64,000 nt of DNA from an uncultured Christensenella sp. (GCA_910583995.1 CAJTYW010000003.1:62001-126000), one strand, 5' to 3'. Numbered from the stretch's first letter, positions 41,795 to 51,900 are shown. The notes: generated by a model from the letters alone, not told the origin. Program-made: numbers and translations.

Positions 41795-43756
41795 ATGAAG
41801 AATAAACAAGAATATTCATCTGACAGTATTGAAGTATTGGAAGGCCTTGATGCTGTGCGTTTAAGACCTGGTATGTATATAGGTGATTCTTCTTCAAAAG
41901 GTTTGCACCATATACTTTGGGAAATTGTTGATAATAGTATTGACGAAATTGCCAACGGACACGGCGATAGGGTTGACATTGAATTGCTAAGAGATGGTTC
42001 TGTTAGTGTTACAGATAACGGCAGAGGTATTCCTGTTGATATTCATAAGGAACTTAAGATTCCAGCACTGGAAATAGTTTTTACTAAATTGCACTCAGGT
42101 GCTAAATTTGGTAGTGATGACTATAAGTTTTCAGGCGGTTTGCACGGCGTAGGTTCTGCTGTTACAAATGCTGTGTCAAGGTGGCTTAACTCGACAGTTT
42201 GGCGTAACGGAACTGAAAATTACATTGAATTTCATTCCCCTGAAATCAATGGTAAGATAAAAAGCGGTATTAGAAAAACCGAAATGACTACTACAAAATG
42301 TGATAAAAAATTGCACGGAACAAAGGTTGTTTTTATGCCTGATGACAGAGTTTTTGGGCATAATAAAATTTCCTTTGAAGTAGTAAATAAAAGAATAAGG
42401 GAGCTTGCTTTTTTAAATAACAACCTTACAATCACTTTGCGTGACGAGAGAGAAAGAGACGAAAATGGTTTGTCAAGACACGTTAGTTATCATTATAACG
42501 GCGGGCTTGTAGACTTTGTTAAATACCAAAACGAAAGTAAAGACCCTATTTATGACACACCTATTTATTTTGAGAGTGTGGGGGATAATGTACGTATTAA
42601 ACTTGCTATGCAACACACAAATGGTATGGAGAGCATAACAAGCTTTGTAAACAATATTCCAACTCACGAAGGTGGTACACACGAGACAGGTTTTAAGCAA
42701 GGTCTTACAAGGTTTATGAATGACTATGCAAAAAACAATGGCTTTATTAAAGATAAAGACACTCCGTTTGTAGGCGACGATTTTAGAGACGGACTTACTG
42801 TCATTATGCTTATTCAAATGAAAAACCCTGAATTTGAAGGACAAACAAAATCTAAACTTTCAAATGCTTGGATTAAAAAACCGATTGAAGATATGGTTTT
42901 TAGTGGCTTGCAAGAGATTTTTAAAAAGCTACCTAAAAATATTGTTGCAGATATTTTTGCACTGGCACTGCAATCTAAAAAGGAAAGGGAAAGATTACAA
43001 AACAGTAAAGACGTTAATAAAAAAATGCGAGATATTGCTGCAAATAAATTAATAGGTAAACTTGCACCTTGCATAGGTAAAAATACTAAAAGAAATGAAT
43101 TGTTTATCGTAGAAGGTGATTCTGCGGGTGGTTCTGCAAAAAACGGCAGAGATAGGAATTTTCAGGCTATATTACCACTTCGTGGAAAGCCGCTTAATGT
43201 TGAAAAAGCTAAGCTTGACGATATTTTGAAAAATACAGAAATTTGTACAATAATTAGTGCTTTGGGTGCAGGATTTTATCACGACTTTAATATTGACAAC
43301 TTAAAATATGATAAAGTTATCATACTTGCCGATGCCGACCAAGACGGCGCTCATATTAGGGCTATATTGCTTACTTTCTTTTACAGATATATGCGACCGC
43401 TTATTGTGGAAGGACACGTTTATATCGGTATGCCACCGCTTTATAAGGTGGAAAATAAGGGCGAAGTAACTTATGTTTATGATGATGCAAAACTAAAGGA
43501 ATTGCTAGAGAATATAAGCGGTAAAAAGACTATACAGAGATATAAAGGTTTGGGTGAAATGAATCCCGAACAGCTTTGGGAGACAACAATGAATCCTGAA
43601 AACAGGTCGCTTATGAAAGTTACAATAGACGATGTTGTTGAAGCGGAAAGAATGATTACGATTTTTATGAGTAAGGAATCGGAAGCTAGAAAACAATATA
43701 TCAATACAAACGCAAACTTTAATAAACAAGACGCTTTTGAAAAAATAGGAGGATAG
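41795..43756 (+). CDS. parE: Type II topoisomerase ATPase subunit (ParE/GyrB-like)
   Basis: 653 residues. GHKL ATPase domain ('EIVDNSIDEIANGHGDRVDIELLRDG', 'DNGRGIPVDIH', 'SGGLHGVGSAVTNAVS'), transducer, and TOPRIM domain ('LFIVEGDSAGGSAKNGRDRNFQAILPLRGKPLNVEKAKLDDIL', 'ILADADQDGAHIRAILLTFFYRYMRPL'). ATP-driven strand passage: relaxes or supercoils and decatenates DNA with the subunit encoded next. ParE rather than GyrB is inferred from the partner, which lacks a GyrA box. The stop is one base before the partner's start codon, so the pair is coupled. Confidence 0.9.
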   Translation: MKNKQEYSSDSIEVLEGLDAVRLRPGMYIGDSSSKGLHHILWEIVDNSIDEIANGHGDRVDIELLRDGSVSVTDNGRGIPVDIHKELKIPALEIVFTKLHSGAKFGSDDYKFSGGLHGVGSAVTNAVSRWLNSTVWRNGTENYIEFHSPEINGKIKSGIRKTEMTTTKCDKKLHGTKVVFMPDDRVFGHNKISFEVVNKRIRELAFLNNNLTITLRDERERDENGLSRHVSYHYNGGLVDFVKYQNESKDPIYDTPIYFESVGDNVRIKLAMQHTNGMESITSFVNNIPTHEGGTHETGFKQGLTRFMNDYAKNNGFIKDKDTPFVGDDFRDGLTVIMLIQMKNPEFEGQTKSKLSNAWIKKPIEDMVFSGLQEIFKKLPKNIVADIFALALQSKKERERLQNSKDVNKKMRDIAANKLIGKLAPCIGKNTKRNELFIVEGDSAGGSAKNGRDRNFQAILPLRGKPLNVEKAKLDDILKNTEICTIISALGAGFYHDFNIDNLKYDKVIILADADQDGAHIRAILLTFFYRYMRPLIVEGHVYIGMPPLYKVENKGEVTYVYDDAKLKELLENISGKKTIQRYKGLGEMNPEQLWETTMNPENRSLMKVTIDDVVEAERMITIFMSKESEARKQYINTNANFNKQDAFEKIGG

Positions 43757-43757
43757 T

Positions 43758-46184
43758 ATGGCAAAAGATAAAGTTGTTAATTCTGACATTATACTTGATT
43801 GTGAAATATCTGATGTAATGCACAATTCGATGATGCCATACTCAGAGTATGTTATTTTGGACAGAGCTTTGCCAAGGGTTGAAGATGGTTTAAAACCTGT
43901 TCAAAGGCGTATTTTATACACAATGTATGAGCTTGGAACTACACCTGAAAAACCATACAGAAAGTCTGCTCGTATTGTAGGTGATTGCTTGGGTAAATAT
44001 CACCCACACGGCGACACATCTGTTTATGGTGCAATGGTAAGAATGGCACAATCTTTTAATATGAGCAGTATGCTTGTTGACGGACACGGTAACTTTGGTA
44101 GTATTGACGGGGACTCTCCTGCGGCAATGAGATATACCGAAGTTAGGTTGCAACCACTTGCAATGGAAATGCTAAGAGATATCGAACAAGATACTGTGGA
44201 ATGGACACTTAACTTTGACGATACACTAAAAGAGCCTAAGACACTGCCAGGTAGATTTCCTAACTTGCTTGTCAATGGTGCATCGGGTATAGCAGTAGGT
44301 CTTGCAACAAATATACCACCGCATAATATTACTGAAGTTATTGACGGCGTTTGTGCGTATATAGACAATCCAAGAATTACTCTTGATAATCTAATGGAGT
44401 ATATAAAAGCACCGGATTTTCCGTCCGGTGGTGAGCTTTTGGTAAATGACGATTTGAAAAAGGCTTATGAGACAGGTAGGGGTAAAATTGCAATCCGTGC
44501 TAAAATTATGATTGAAAAGGACGGGGATAAATTAAGCTTTGTAATAACCGAATTACCTTATCAAGTTAACAAAGCAGCATTGCTTGCAAAAATAGACGAA
44601 TATAGAGAAACAAAAAAAGGATTATTTGACGACATTACGGATATTATAGACGCATCTGACAGAACTGGTATGCGTGTAATAATTAAGTTTAAGCGTGACT
44701 GCAATCACAAAAAGTTATTGCATAATTTGTATGAAAAAACCGATTTGCAACAAAACTTTAATATAAATATGGTTGCGATTGCAGACGGAAAACCACAGCA
44801 ATTAGGCTTGATTGACTTGGTAAGATGCTATGTCAATTATCAACAAAATTTGATTTTAAGACGCTCACAATATCAACTTGCAAATGCAAAAGCAAGGGAA
44901 CATATTTTGCAAGGTATTATCATTGCAATTGAGAATATTGACGAAGTTATTAAAATTATCAAATCTTCCGCATCACCTGTTGAGTGTAAGAGTAAACTTA
45001 AAGAAAGGTTTTCAATTAGTGAAAAGCAAGCACAAGCTATACTTGAGATTAAACTTGCAAGACTTACTAAACTTGAAGTTAACAATTTAAGGGAAGAGAT
45101 AGCAGAACTTTTGAAAACTATTGACTATTTAACACAAGTTGTAGGTAGCAAACGCAGACAGCTTGCAATTGTAAAAAGCGAGCTTTTGGATATTAGAAAA
45201 AGATATAAACTTGAAAGAAGGTCACATATTTTTGTAGACGGAATAGAACAAAAAATTCAAGTTTATGATGTAAACGAGATTGAAGAAAAGAAAGGTTATT
45301 GCATATTGACGGGGCAAAATTGCATTAAATTCTTGACACAAAAAACATATAAGAGTGCAAACAAAACTTCTCAAAATTGTTCAAGCGAAGATATTCCAAT
45401 CAGCATTGTTGCTTGCAATAATTTGTCACCTGTTTATGCTTTTACAAATCTTGGTAATGTGGCACAAGTAAATATCGGCGATTTGAAGGAAGAAAAATGG
45501 CGTAGCAAAGGCAGTCCTTGCGGTAAAGTTATAAGTGATTTGCAAAAAGGCGAAATTGTTATAAAACTTTTAACTAAAGATATGATAGAAAATAAAAATC
45601 TTTTGTTTGTGACAAGTAGCGGTATGGTTAAAGTTGGCAGGGGCGAAGAGTATTTAATAAATAAAAAATTCTATCAAGCAACAAGTTTGAAAGATGATGA
45701 TAGAGTAGTTTATGTGGATACAAAAGACGATAGCAAAACTATTATTACAATAACAAATGAAGGTAGCGTGCTTAATATGGAAAGTGATATTACTCCTACA
45801 GGAAGAAAATCACAAGGCGTTATCGGTATGTCTTTGTCTGACGGCGATTATGTTAAATTTGCTGAGCAAATTGATGACGAAGGTGAGATTATTGTTGTAA
45901 CAGAAAAAGGTTCTGCTAAAAAGGTTATAGCAGGTCTTATCAAAGTTTCTGGTCGTAATAGAAAAGGTAATAAAATTCAAAGCTTTACCGATAAAACAGG
46001 ATACTCAATATTGTATGCGGGATATGTTAAAGAACCTTATGATATTATTTTGGTTGGTGAAAATGATGAAATTGTACCACTAAATAGTGAAGAAATACGA
46101 ATAGAAAATATGAATTCTAGGGGAACTTTAATACCTAATATTGCAGGTAAGATTGCTAAGATTTTGCCACTTAAAGTTATTTAA
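43758..46184 (+). CDS. parC: Type II topoisomerase cleavage subunit (ParC/GyrA-like)
   Basis: 808 residues. The breakage-reunion domain is clear: 'RALPRVEDGLKPVQRRILYTMYELG', the quinolone-binding region 'HPHGDTSVYGAMVRMAQ' near residue 85 and the catalytic Tyr in 'AMRYTEVRLQPLA' near residue 125. A long coiled-coil gate and a C-terminal beta-pinwheel follow. The GyrA box (QRRGGKG) is absent from the first blade, so I read it as ParC-type (decatenating) rather than gyrase. At the two quinolone-contact positions (E. coli GyrA 83 and 87) the residues are Thr and Gly instead of Ser/Thr and an acidic residue. Partner of the preceding ParE-like gene. Confidence 0.88.
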   Translation: MAKDKVVNSDIILDCEISDVMHNSMMPYSEYVILDRALPRVEDGLKPVQRRILYTMYELGTTPEKPYRKSARIVGDCLGKYHPHGDTSVYGAMVRMAQSFNMSSMLVDGHGNFGSIDGDSPAAMRYTEVRLQPLAMEMLRDIEQDTVEWTLNFDDTLKEPKTLPGRFPNLLVNGASGIAVGLATNIPPHNITEVIDGVCAYIDNPRITLDNLMEYIKAPDFPSGGELLVNDDLKKAYETGRGKIAIRAKIMIEKDGDKLSFVITELPYQVNKAALLAKIDEYRETKKGLFDDITDIIDASDRTGMRVIIKFKRDCNHKKLLHNLYEKTDLQQNFNINMVAIADGKPQQLGLIDLVRCYVNYQQNLILRRSQYQLANAKAREHILQGIIIAIENIDEVIKIIKSSASPVECKSKLKERFSISEKQAQAILEIKLARLTKLEVNNLREEIAELLKTIDYLTQVVGSKRRQLAIVKSELLDIRKRYKLERRSHIFVDGIEQKIQVYDVNEIEEKKGYCILTGQNCIKFLTQKTYKSANKTSQNCSSEDIPISIVACNNLSPVYAFTNLGNVAQVNIGDLKEEKWRSKGSPCGKVISDLQKGEIVIKLLTKDMIENKNLLFVTSSGMVKVGRGEEYLINKKFYQATSLKDDDRVVYVDTKDDSKTIITITNEGSVLNMESDITPTGRKSQGVIGMSLSDGDYVKFAEQIDDEGEIIVVTEKGSAKKVIAGLIKVSGRNRKGNKIQSFTDKTGYSILYAGYVKEPYDIILVGENDEIVPLNSEEIRIENMNSRGTLIPNIAGKIAKILPLKVI

Positions 46185-46259
46185 GGTTAGTTGAATTTTG
46201 AATAATTACTTTATTTGAATTTAATAAATAAACAGAAACATAATTTAATATTTAAAATG

Positions 46260-46290
46260 AAAATGCACTTCTATTTGAAGTGCATTTGTT
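46260..46290. terminator. Bidirectional terminator between parC and the propeller protein
   Basis: AAATGCACTTC pairs with GAAGTGCATTT around a short loop; T-rich sequence follows on the plus strand. Confidence 0.82.
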
Positions 46291-46291
46291 T

Positions 46292-48781
46292 TTATGCTAA
46301 TATATCAGGTTCAATATTTTCAACTTTCTTTTTTTGCATTTTGGTTTTGTGCATAAACAATATTGCAATTATTGTAAATGCTACTATTGCAACCGAAGTA
46401 ATAGTTATTGCAATAATTTGATTTGGTGTTAGACCATTTGCTTGTAAGTTTTCATTTAAAATATAACCTATTTTGTCTTTATAAAACACTTTAGTAAAAG
46501 TACTTTCAGGGTTATATTCTCCTACAATTTGAATATCTTCTCCATCTTTTATATCGTCAAATAATATTTCTGAATTTATATCCGCTTGTTCGTATATTTT
46601 GATGTTAGTACCGATTTTCGGAGCTTTTGTTTTCATAAATATAATATTTTGCTCAGGAGTAGTAGGGACTTTTTTAGCAAGATAATCGGCATTAACATAA
46701 CCAGTATAATTTTTGCCAGCACTATTAATTGTTATTTCATACCAGTTCCAGCTACTATCAGATATTTTGCTATTACATATAACTTCAGTTTTAGGAGTTA
46801 ATGTAAATTCCTTATCGTCAATTTTAAGCTTTTCGGAATATTTAAATGGGTATTTGTAAACTGCAACATTGCTAACTATTGCAGACATTTTTTGCCCTTT
46901 TAATTTAGTGTCTTTTGCTAAAACTTGTAAATCTTGTGCCAAAATATATTCCTTTTGAGACAAGTGTTCGGCAGTTACATAGTAATAATCATTTTGAGCA
47001 TAAGTTATTTTTGCCAAAATCAAAAATACTGAATCTTTTGGGATATGTCTTGCAGATTCCGGATTGTTAGGTGTGATATAGGCAGTTGTTTCATTTATGA
47101 TTTTTCCTGCGTTTATTATATCAAACTCTGTAGGAGTATCGTCAAAATGAATATTTTTTGTGCCTATTAAACCAATTTTTTCGCCGTCTATCTCAAATAA
47201 CAAATGGTCATCTTCGCTAGTATAGTAGTAGTGAGCATTAATGCTATCAACAGCTGTTGATATGTTTGAGTCTTTTGAGAAAAGATTTATTACATAGTCT
47301 TTCTCACGGGTAAACCTGCCGTTTTGTGAGTATTTTGTAATAGTGCCATCTTTTTCAACATACAAATTACCCCTAAAGTCAATATTGTAATTTCTACCTG
47401 CGGCAACATTTGTTGTATCAGTAAAAACAGCTTTTTCAGTGTTCTCTAAATCGTATTTTGCAATGTATCCTGTGGCTTTATTAATTAAATAAGCATAATT
47501 TGTGCTGACAGCGGTAGTTATTTCGTCTGCTGCAATACTAATGTTTTTAATTAGCTCGGTAAGAGTACTACCATCATAAGTCAAAACTTTACCATCTTTT
47601 AAAACTAGCAACTTAGTATTGTAAACAGCAATTGATTGTACATTTTCTGCAATTAATTTATTGCTATCGTCATAAAGATTATTTTGATTATCAATATAAT
47701 AAATACGACCGCTTACTGCTGCAACTTTTATTGGAGTGTAGTCTACAGGAAAAGCTGTTCTTTCTTTATTTGAAATATTACGCTTTACAATTCTTTTATT
47801 GTTAGTATCTGCAATGTATAAATAACTTCCGTCGCTAAAAACGCTTTTTGGACTATCAAATCTTTGTATATCGTCGCCTTTACTTGTTATTGTGTTTTCA
47901 AATGCGTCATTATTGAATAAGTAAACTTTATGATTTTGAGCGGTAACATACAATTTATTATTGCTAAAAACCAATTTGTTAAAGTTTATTTCTTCATTGT
48001 ATATTTGATTTTGAGCAGAATTTTTATATAGCTTACCACCTGCAATAAAATAAACTTGATTATCCACAACATAGTAATCTGTAAAAATGTTTCCAATATC
48101 TATTGTATGAATATCGACAAAAGAATTTGTTGCGTTGTTGTATTTTTTAATAATTGTGTTAGTGGTAGTGCTACTGAAAACATAAATTTCGTTGTTTATT
48201 ATTTTTATATTGTTAACACTATTTACACCAATACCTATATTTAAATTGTTTTCTACTTTATTGCTTAAAATATTTTCTTTAGTTTCAGTATCTGTAGTAA
48301 TATCGTAAGTTGCAATGCTATTTGCAAGAATGATTGCAAGCTTATTATCTTTTTTACCGATTGACAAAATGTTTTGGTAATCAATATCTTGATAAGATGT
48401 TTTAATTTGGGTTTCTGTATCAACAATACACAAGTTTGTGTTGTTATCTTTTATTATAAGTGCGATTATTTTGTTCCCAACAATTGTAAGTTTATCAATT
48501 CTCTCATCATTGCTTTGGGTTAAGTCTTTATAAAAGTAACTATATTTACTATCTTGCTTTTGAACAAAAAGAGTTTTCTCGTTTGCGACAGCTAAGTAAT
48601 CGTCCGTTTTGTCTATTGCAATAGGATTGCTTAATTTCATATATCTTGCCATATCGGATAATACTACAGGCTCAAGCGTGTTATCACTCTCGCGTGCAAA
48701 ATCTCCTTCTGCCAAAACGATTGGGAAGGCAAGTATTACTATTAATAGAATAAATATAATAAAAATAAGCGTTTTTTTCAT
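46292..48781 (-). CDS. Large exported propeller/SH3-like protein with C-terminal membrane anchor
   Basis: 829 residues. Signal peptide ('LIFIIFILLIVILAFPIVLAEG'), then many repeated beta segments of about 40 residues with NHL/propeller character ('RFDSPKSVFSDGSYLYIADTNNKRIVKR', 'NIDFRGNLYVEKDGTITKYSQNGRF'). SH3-like modules follow ('KEYILAQDLQVL', 'WNWYEITINSAGKNYTGYVNADYLAKK', 'TKVFYKDKIGYILNENLQ'), then one membrane segment ('IIAITITSVAIVAFTIIAILFM') and a basic tail. Its plan echoes the smaller protein at 28569-29354. Role outside the cell unknown; wall binding or adhesion is plausible. AGAGGG ribosome site before the start. Confidence 0.72.
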   Translation of the reverse strand: MKKTLIFIIFILLIVILAFPIVLAEGDFARESDNTLEPVVLSDMARYMKLSNPIAIDKTDDYLAVANEKTLFVQKQDSKYSYFYKDLTQSNDERIDKLTIVGNKIIALIIKDNNTNLCIVDTETQIKTSYQDIDYQNILSIGKKDNKLAIILANSIATYDITTDTETKENILSNKVENNLNIGIGVNSVNNIKIINNEIYVFSSTTTNTIIKKYNNATNSFVDIHTIDIGNIFTDYYVVDNQVYFIAGGKLYKNSAQNQIYNEEINFNKLVFSNNKLYVTAQNHKVYLFNNDAFENTITSKGDDIQRFDSPKSVFSDGSYLYIADTNNKRIVKRNISNKERTAFPVDYTPIKVAAVSGRIYYIDNQNNLYDDSNKLIAENVQSIAVYNTKLLVLKDGKVLTYDGSTLTELIKNISIAADEITTAVSTNYAYLINKATGYIAKYDLENTEKAVFTDTTNVAAGRNYNIDFRGNLYVEKDGTITKYSQNGRFTREKDYVINLFSKDSNISTAVDSINAHYYYTSEDDHLLFEIDGEKIGLIGTKNIHFDDTPTEFDIINAGKIINETTAYITPNNPESARHIPKDSVFLILAKITYAQNDYYYVTAEHLSQKEYILAQDLQVLAKDTKLKGQKMSAIVSNVAVYKYPFKYSEKLKIDDKEFTLTPKTEVICNSKISDSSWNWYEITINSAGKNYTGYVNADYLAKKVPTTPEQNIIFMKTKAPKIGTNIKIYEQADINSEILFDDIKDGEDIQIVGEYNPESTFTKVFYKDKIGYILNENLQANGLTPNQIIAITITSVAIVAFTIIAILFMHKTKMQKKKVENIEPDILA

Positions 48782-48977
48782 ATATCCCTCTTATAAAGCA
48801 TATAATTACATTTTGATTATACACTAAATGTTAAAAAAAGTAAACATTTTTCTTTTAATTTTAAATTTGTCTTGCAAGTTTATGGAAATTATGCTACAAT
48901 AATTAGGATATTAAAATAATTATTTATAACAGCAAATAGTAGTTAATTGCTGCATATATATGACTAGCGGAGGCAAT

Positions 48978-50150
48978 ATGTCTAAAAATAAATTTGTAAA
49001 ACCTAATCAAGATTATATGCCTGAAGGGGATAGCAATCTTTTACAAAAAGATATTGAAGAATTGGGTTTAAGTGAATATACTTTGTCAAAACTAAAAAGT
49101 GTGGAAATTTGTAAAATTATAGATTTGGCAAGATGTCAAATGAAACACTTATATAAAATCCCTGGAATGAATAAAAAAAACATTTTTGAAGTTCTTAAAA
49201 AATTGCAAAATGCAGGTTTGGATTTGAAAAGGTCGCCTGTTTTAGCGACAGTGGCAGAAGAAGGCTTACATAGCAAAAACGATGCAAAAGATAATAGCGA
49301 AAGTGTAAAAGTCACAGGTAATCAAGACAAAAAAGCGGATAATAAAAAAAATAAGGACAATAAAAAGGAAAATATTGCTAAAAATAAAGGTAAAGGACAA
49401 CCTGTAGTTGCAGAAAACAATACTGCGGAAATAGGGGCAAAGCAAAATAATAAAAACTTTGACAAAAAAAATAAGCAGGATAAAAAGAATAATTCTGATA
49501 TAAAACAAAATCAAAACAATGATAATAAAGTTGCTTTTGGAAATAAGAAACAGGCTATACCACAAAAACAAGTAAAAGTGGGAAATCCTAATCCGATAAA
49601 CAACTCTCCGCAAAAGCCACAAGCTGAGCCTAAGCGAATGAAAGTTAACAGCTATGATATTGATTCATTTATAAATGAAAATACATCTGGCAAGAAAACT
49701 TTGAAACAAGAGAGAGAAGAAAAAATTGCAAAAGCAATAAAAGATTTGCCACCTGTTAAAAATGCTGACGGACTATATAAATTTTACAGACACGGCAAAT
49801 GGGGATACAAGACAGAGTCAGGTAAAGTGGTAATAGAACCAACTTATACAGAAGCTTTTAATTTTAGAGAAGGGCTTGCTTGTGTGGAACTTGACGAGAG
49901 ATGTGGTTTTATTAACAAACAAGGTGAAATTGTAATTCCTATTCAGTATGATACAGCTTGCAGTTTTAGTGAAGGTGTTGCATCTGTAACAAAAGGCGAC
50001 AAATGCGGTTATATAGATAAGGAAGGTAATATTGTTTTTGATTTTGTATATGAAGCTGCAACTTCTTTTGAAAATGATATTGCACTTGTTAAAAAAGACG
50101 GCAAATGGGGTTATATGGATAGAAAAACAGGAGAAATTAGACTTAGATAA
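48978..50150 (+). CDS. RNA polymerase alpha-CTD-like domain fused to WG repeats
   Basis: 390 residues in three parts. Residues about 25-90 ('DIEELGLSEYTLSKLKSVEICKIIDLARCQMKHLYKIPGMNKKNIFEVLKKLQNAGLDL') follow the helix-hairpin-helix pattern of the RpoA C-terminal domain. The DNA-contact Arg and Asn of E. coli alpha (R265, N268) correspond to Tyr and Ser. Residues about 95-265 are a low-complexity Lys/Asn/Gln linker. Residues about 270-390 hold three or four WG repeats ('GKWGYKTESGKVVIEPTYTEAFNFREGLA', 'CGFINKQGEIVIPIQYD', 'CGYIDKEGNIVFDFVYE'). Start at 48978 with GGAGG just before. It is single-gene. Function unknown; a transcription-linked adaptor is one reading, a simple protein-binding module another. 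Confidence 0.75.
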   Translation: MSKNKFVKPNQDYMPEGDSNLLQKDIEELGLSEYTLSKLKSVEICKIIDLARCQMKHLYKIPGMNKKNIFEVLKKLQNAGLDLKRSPVLATVAEEGLHSKNDAKDNSESVKVTGNQDKKADNKKNKDNKKENIAKNKGKGQPVVAENNTAEIGAKQNNKNFDKKNKQDKKNNSDIKQNQNNDNKVAFGNKKQAIPQKQVKVGNPNPINNSPQKPQAEPKRMKVNSYDIDSFINENTSGKKTLKQEREEKIAKAIKDLPPVKNADGLYKFYRHGKWGYKTESGKVVIEPTYTEAFNFREGLACVELDERCGFINKQGEIVIPIQYDTACSFSEGVASVTKGDKCGYIDKEGNIVFDFVYEAATSFENDIALVKKDGKWGYMDRKTGEIRLR

Positions 50151-50220
50151 AGTAAGTTTTAAAATTTTTGTTTTTACTTAAATATAAAGATAATAATAAA
50201 AATAATATTAATAAAAATTG

Positions 50221-50256
50221 TCGGTTGCTTACAAATTAAGTAGCCGATTTTGTTTT
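50221..50256 (+). terminator. Terminator of the alpha-CTD/WG gene
   Basis: TCGGTTGCTT (50221-50230) pairs with AAGTAGCCGA (50238-50247), including two G-U pairs, followed by a T-rich tail. Confidence 0.7.
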
Positions 50257-50400
50257 ATTGTGTAGAATTTTGTAATTTTAAAGCATTTTAAATTGTGATA
50301 TGAAAATATGCTATTATTTGCAAATGCTCATTTGTTAATTTAGCAAGTATTTTTTATGCGTAGTAAAGGGAATTATTGAAAATTTATAAAAAACCGCAAC

Positions 50401-50435
50401 AAAAATCGGGACTACTTTTATAGTCCCGAGATTTT
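50401..50435 (-). terminator. Terminator of gdhA
   Basis: TCGGGACTA (50406-50414) and TAGTCCCGA (50421-50429) form a nine-base stem. On the reverse strand it is followed by a run of five T. Confidence 0.85.
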
Positions 50436-50479
50436 GTTTTATATCAATATTTAGAATTTTATTTTAAACTAATTGGTTA

Positions 50480-51835
50480 TTAGATGATGCCTTGAGCCAT
50501 CATAGCTTCAGCAACTTTCTTGAAACCAGCAATGTTTGCACCAGCAACCAAGTTGTAACCAAGACCTTCGCTTTCAGCAGCTTCCATAGAGTTTTTATGG
50601 ATAGTTTTCATAATTTGGTCAAGTTTAGCATCAACTTCTTCAGCAGTCCAAGAATATCTCATACTGTTTTGGCTCATCTCTAGTGCAGAGCAAGCAACAC
50701 CACCAGCATTAACTGCTTTTGCAGGAGCACAAACAACACCATTTTCCATTAAGTACTCAAGAGCTTCGTTAGTAGTTGGCATATTAGCAACTTCAATGTA
50801 ATATTTTACGCCGTTTGCAACGATTTGTTTAGCATCTTCGATTCTAACTTCGTTTTGAGTAGCACAAGGCATAACGATATCAACTTTTTCACCCCAAGGC
50901 TTTTTGCCTGCAAAGAATGGAACGCCGAATTTGTCAGCATAGTCTTTAGCTTTATTTCTACCAGATGCACGCATCTCAAGTAGGTAATTGATTTTTTCTT
51001 CAGTGTTTACGCCGTCTTTATCATATATATAGCCGTCTGGACCTGAAATAGTAACAACTTTACCACCAAGCTCAGTGATTTTTAATACAGCACCCCAGCA
51101 TACATTACCAAAACCTGACAAAGCAAATGTTTTGCCTGCGATTTTGTCATTAAAGTGAGCTAAAACTTCGCGAGTGAAGTAAGTAGCACCAAAACCAGTA
51201 GCTTCAGGACGAATCAAGCTTCCGCCATAAGATAGACCTTTACCAGTTAAAACACCATTTTCAAATGTGCCTTTAATACGTTTGTATTGACCATATAAGT
51301 AACCGATTTCTCTTGCACCAACGCCGATATCACCAGCAGGAACGTCAACGTCTGGTCCGATATATTTGTAAAGCTCGGTCATAAAGCTTTGGCAAAATCT
51401 CATAACTTCTGCATCTGATTTACCGCTTGGGTCAAAGTCTGAACCACCTTTACCACCGCCGATAGGAAGACCTGTCAAGCTGTTTTTGAAAGTTTGTTCA
51501 AAACCTAAGAATTTCATAATTCCCATATAAACTGATGGGTGGAAACGCAAACCGCCCTTGTAAGGTCCGATAGCACCATTAAATTGTACTCTGAAACCTC
51601 TGTTAACTTGAACATTACCGTTGTCGTCAACCCAAGGAACTCTGAAAGTGAAAGCACGCTCTGGCTCAACCATTCTTTCAATTAGGTTAGCTTTAACATA
51701 TTCAGGGTGTTTTTCGATGATAGGCTCAAGAGATTTCAAAACTTCTTCAACAGTTTGAATAAACTCTGGCTCATTAGCATTTTTCTCACGAACTTTTGCT
51801 ACTACATCTTGTAGATATTTGTTAGTAAATTGCAT
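50480..51835 (-). CDS. gdhA: NADP-type glutamate dehydrogenase
   Basis: 451 residues, the usual hexameric GDH size. 'PYKGGLRFHPSVYMGIMKFLGFEQTFKNSLTGLPIGGGKGGSDFDPSGKSDAEVMRFCQSFMTELYKYIGPDVDVPAGDIGVGAREIGYL' holds the substrate-binding Lys and catalytic Lys/Asp, and 'ALSGFGNVCWGAVLKITELGGKVVTISGPDG' is the Rossmann fold. It links 2-oxoglutarate and ammonia to glutamate. Single gene with GGAGG and a TTGATA/TATAAT promoter. Codon use is more regular than in neighbours, consistent with high expression (impression only). Confidence 0.97.
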   Translation of the reverse strand: MQFTNKYLQDVVAKVREKNANEPEFIQTVEEVLKSLEPIIEKHPEYVKANLIERMVEPERAFTFRVPWVDDNGNVQVNRGFRVQFNGAIGPYKGGLRFHPSVYMGIMKFLGFEQTFKNSLTGLPIGGGKGGSDFDPSGKSDAEVMRFCQSFMTELYKYIGPDVDVPAGDIGVGAREIGYLYGQYKRIKGTFENGVLTGKGLSYGGSLIRPEATGFGATYFTREVLAHFNDKIAGKTFALSGFGNVCWGAVLKITELGGKVVTISGPDGYIYDKDGVNTEEKINYLLEMRASGRNKAKDYADKFGVPFFAGKKPWGEKVDIVMPCATQNEVRIEDAKQIVANGVKYYIEVANMPTTNEALEYLMENGVVCAPAKAVNAGGVACSALEMSQNSMRYSWTAEEVDAKLDQIMKTIHKNSMEAAESEGLGYNLVAGANIAGFKKVAEAMMAQGII

Positions 51836-51871
51836 TATACTTACCTCCGAAGTTAATTTCTAATTGAATTA

Positions 51872-51900
51872 ATTATATAACAAATTTATTTGAATATCAA
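51872..51900 (-). promoter_or_regulatory. Promoter of gdhA
   Basis: On the reverse strand TTGATA (51900-51895) and TATAAT (51877-51872) are 17 bases apart, about 37 bases before the ATG. Confidence 0.75.

Noticed and set aside
49266..49622. Long reverse-strand frame inside the alpha-CTD/WG gene
   Set aside because: It is the mirror of the Lys/Asn-rich linker, gives a biased Ile/Leu/Phe product and has no ribosome site.
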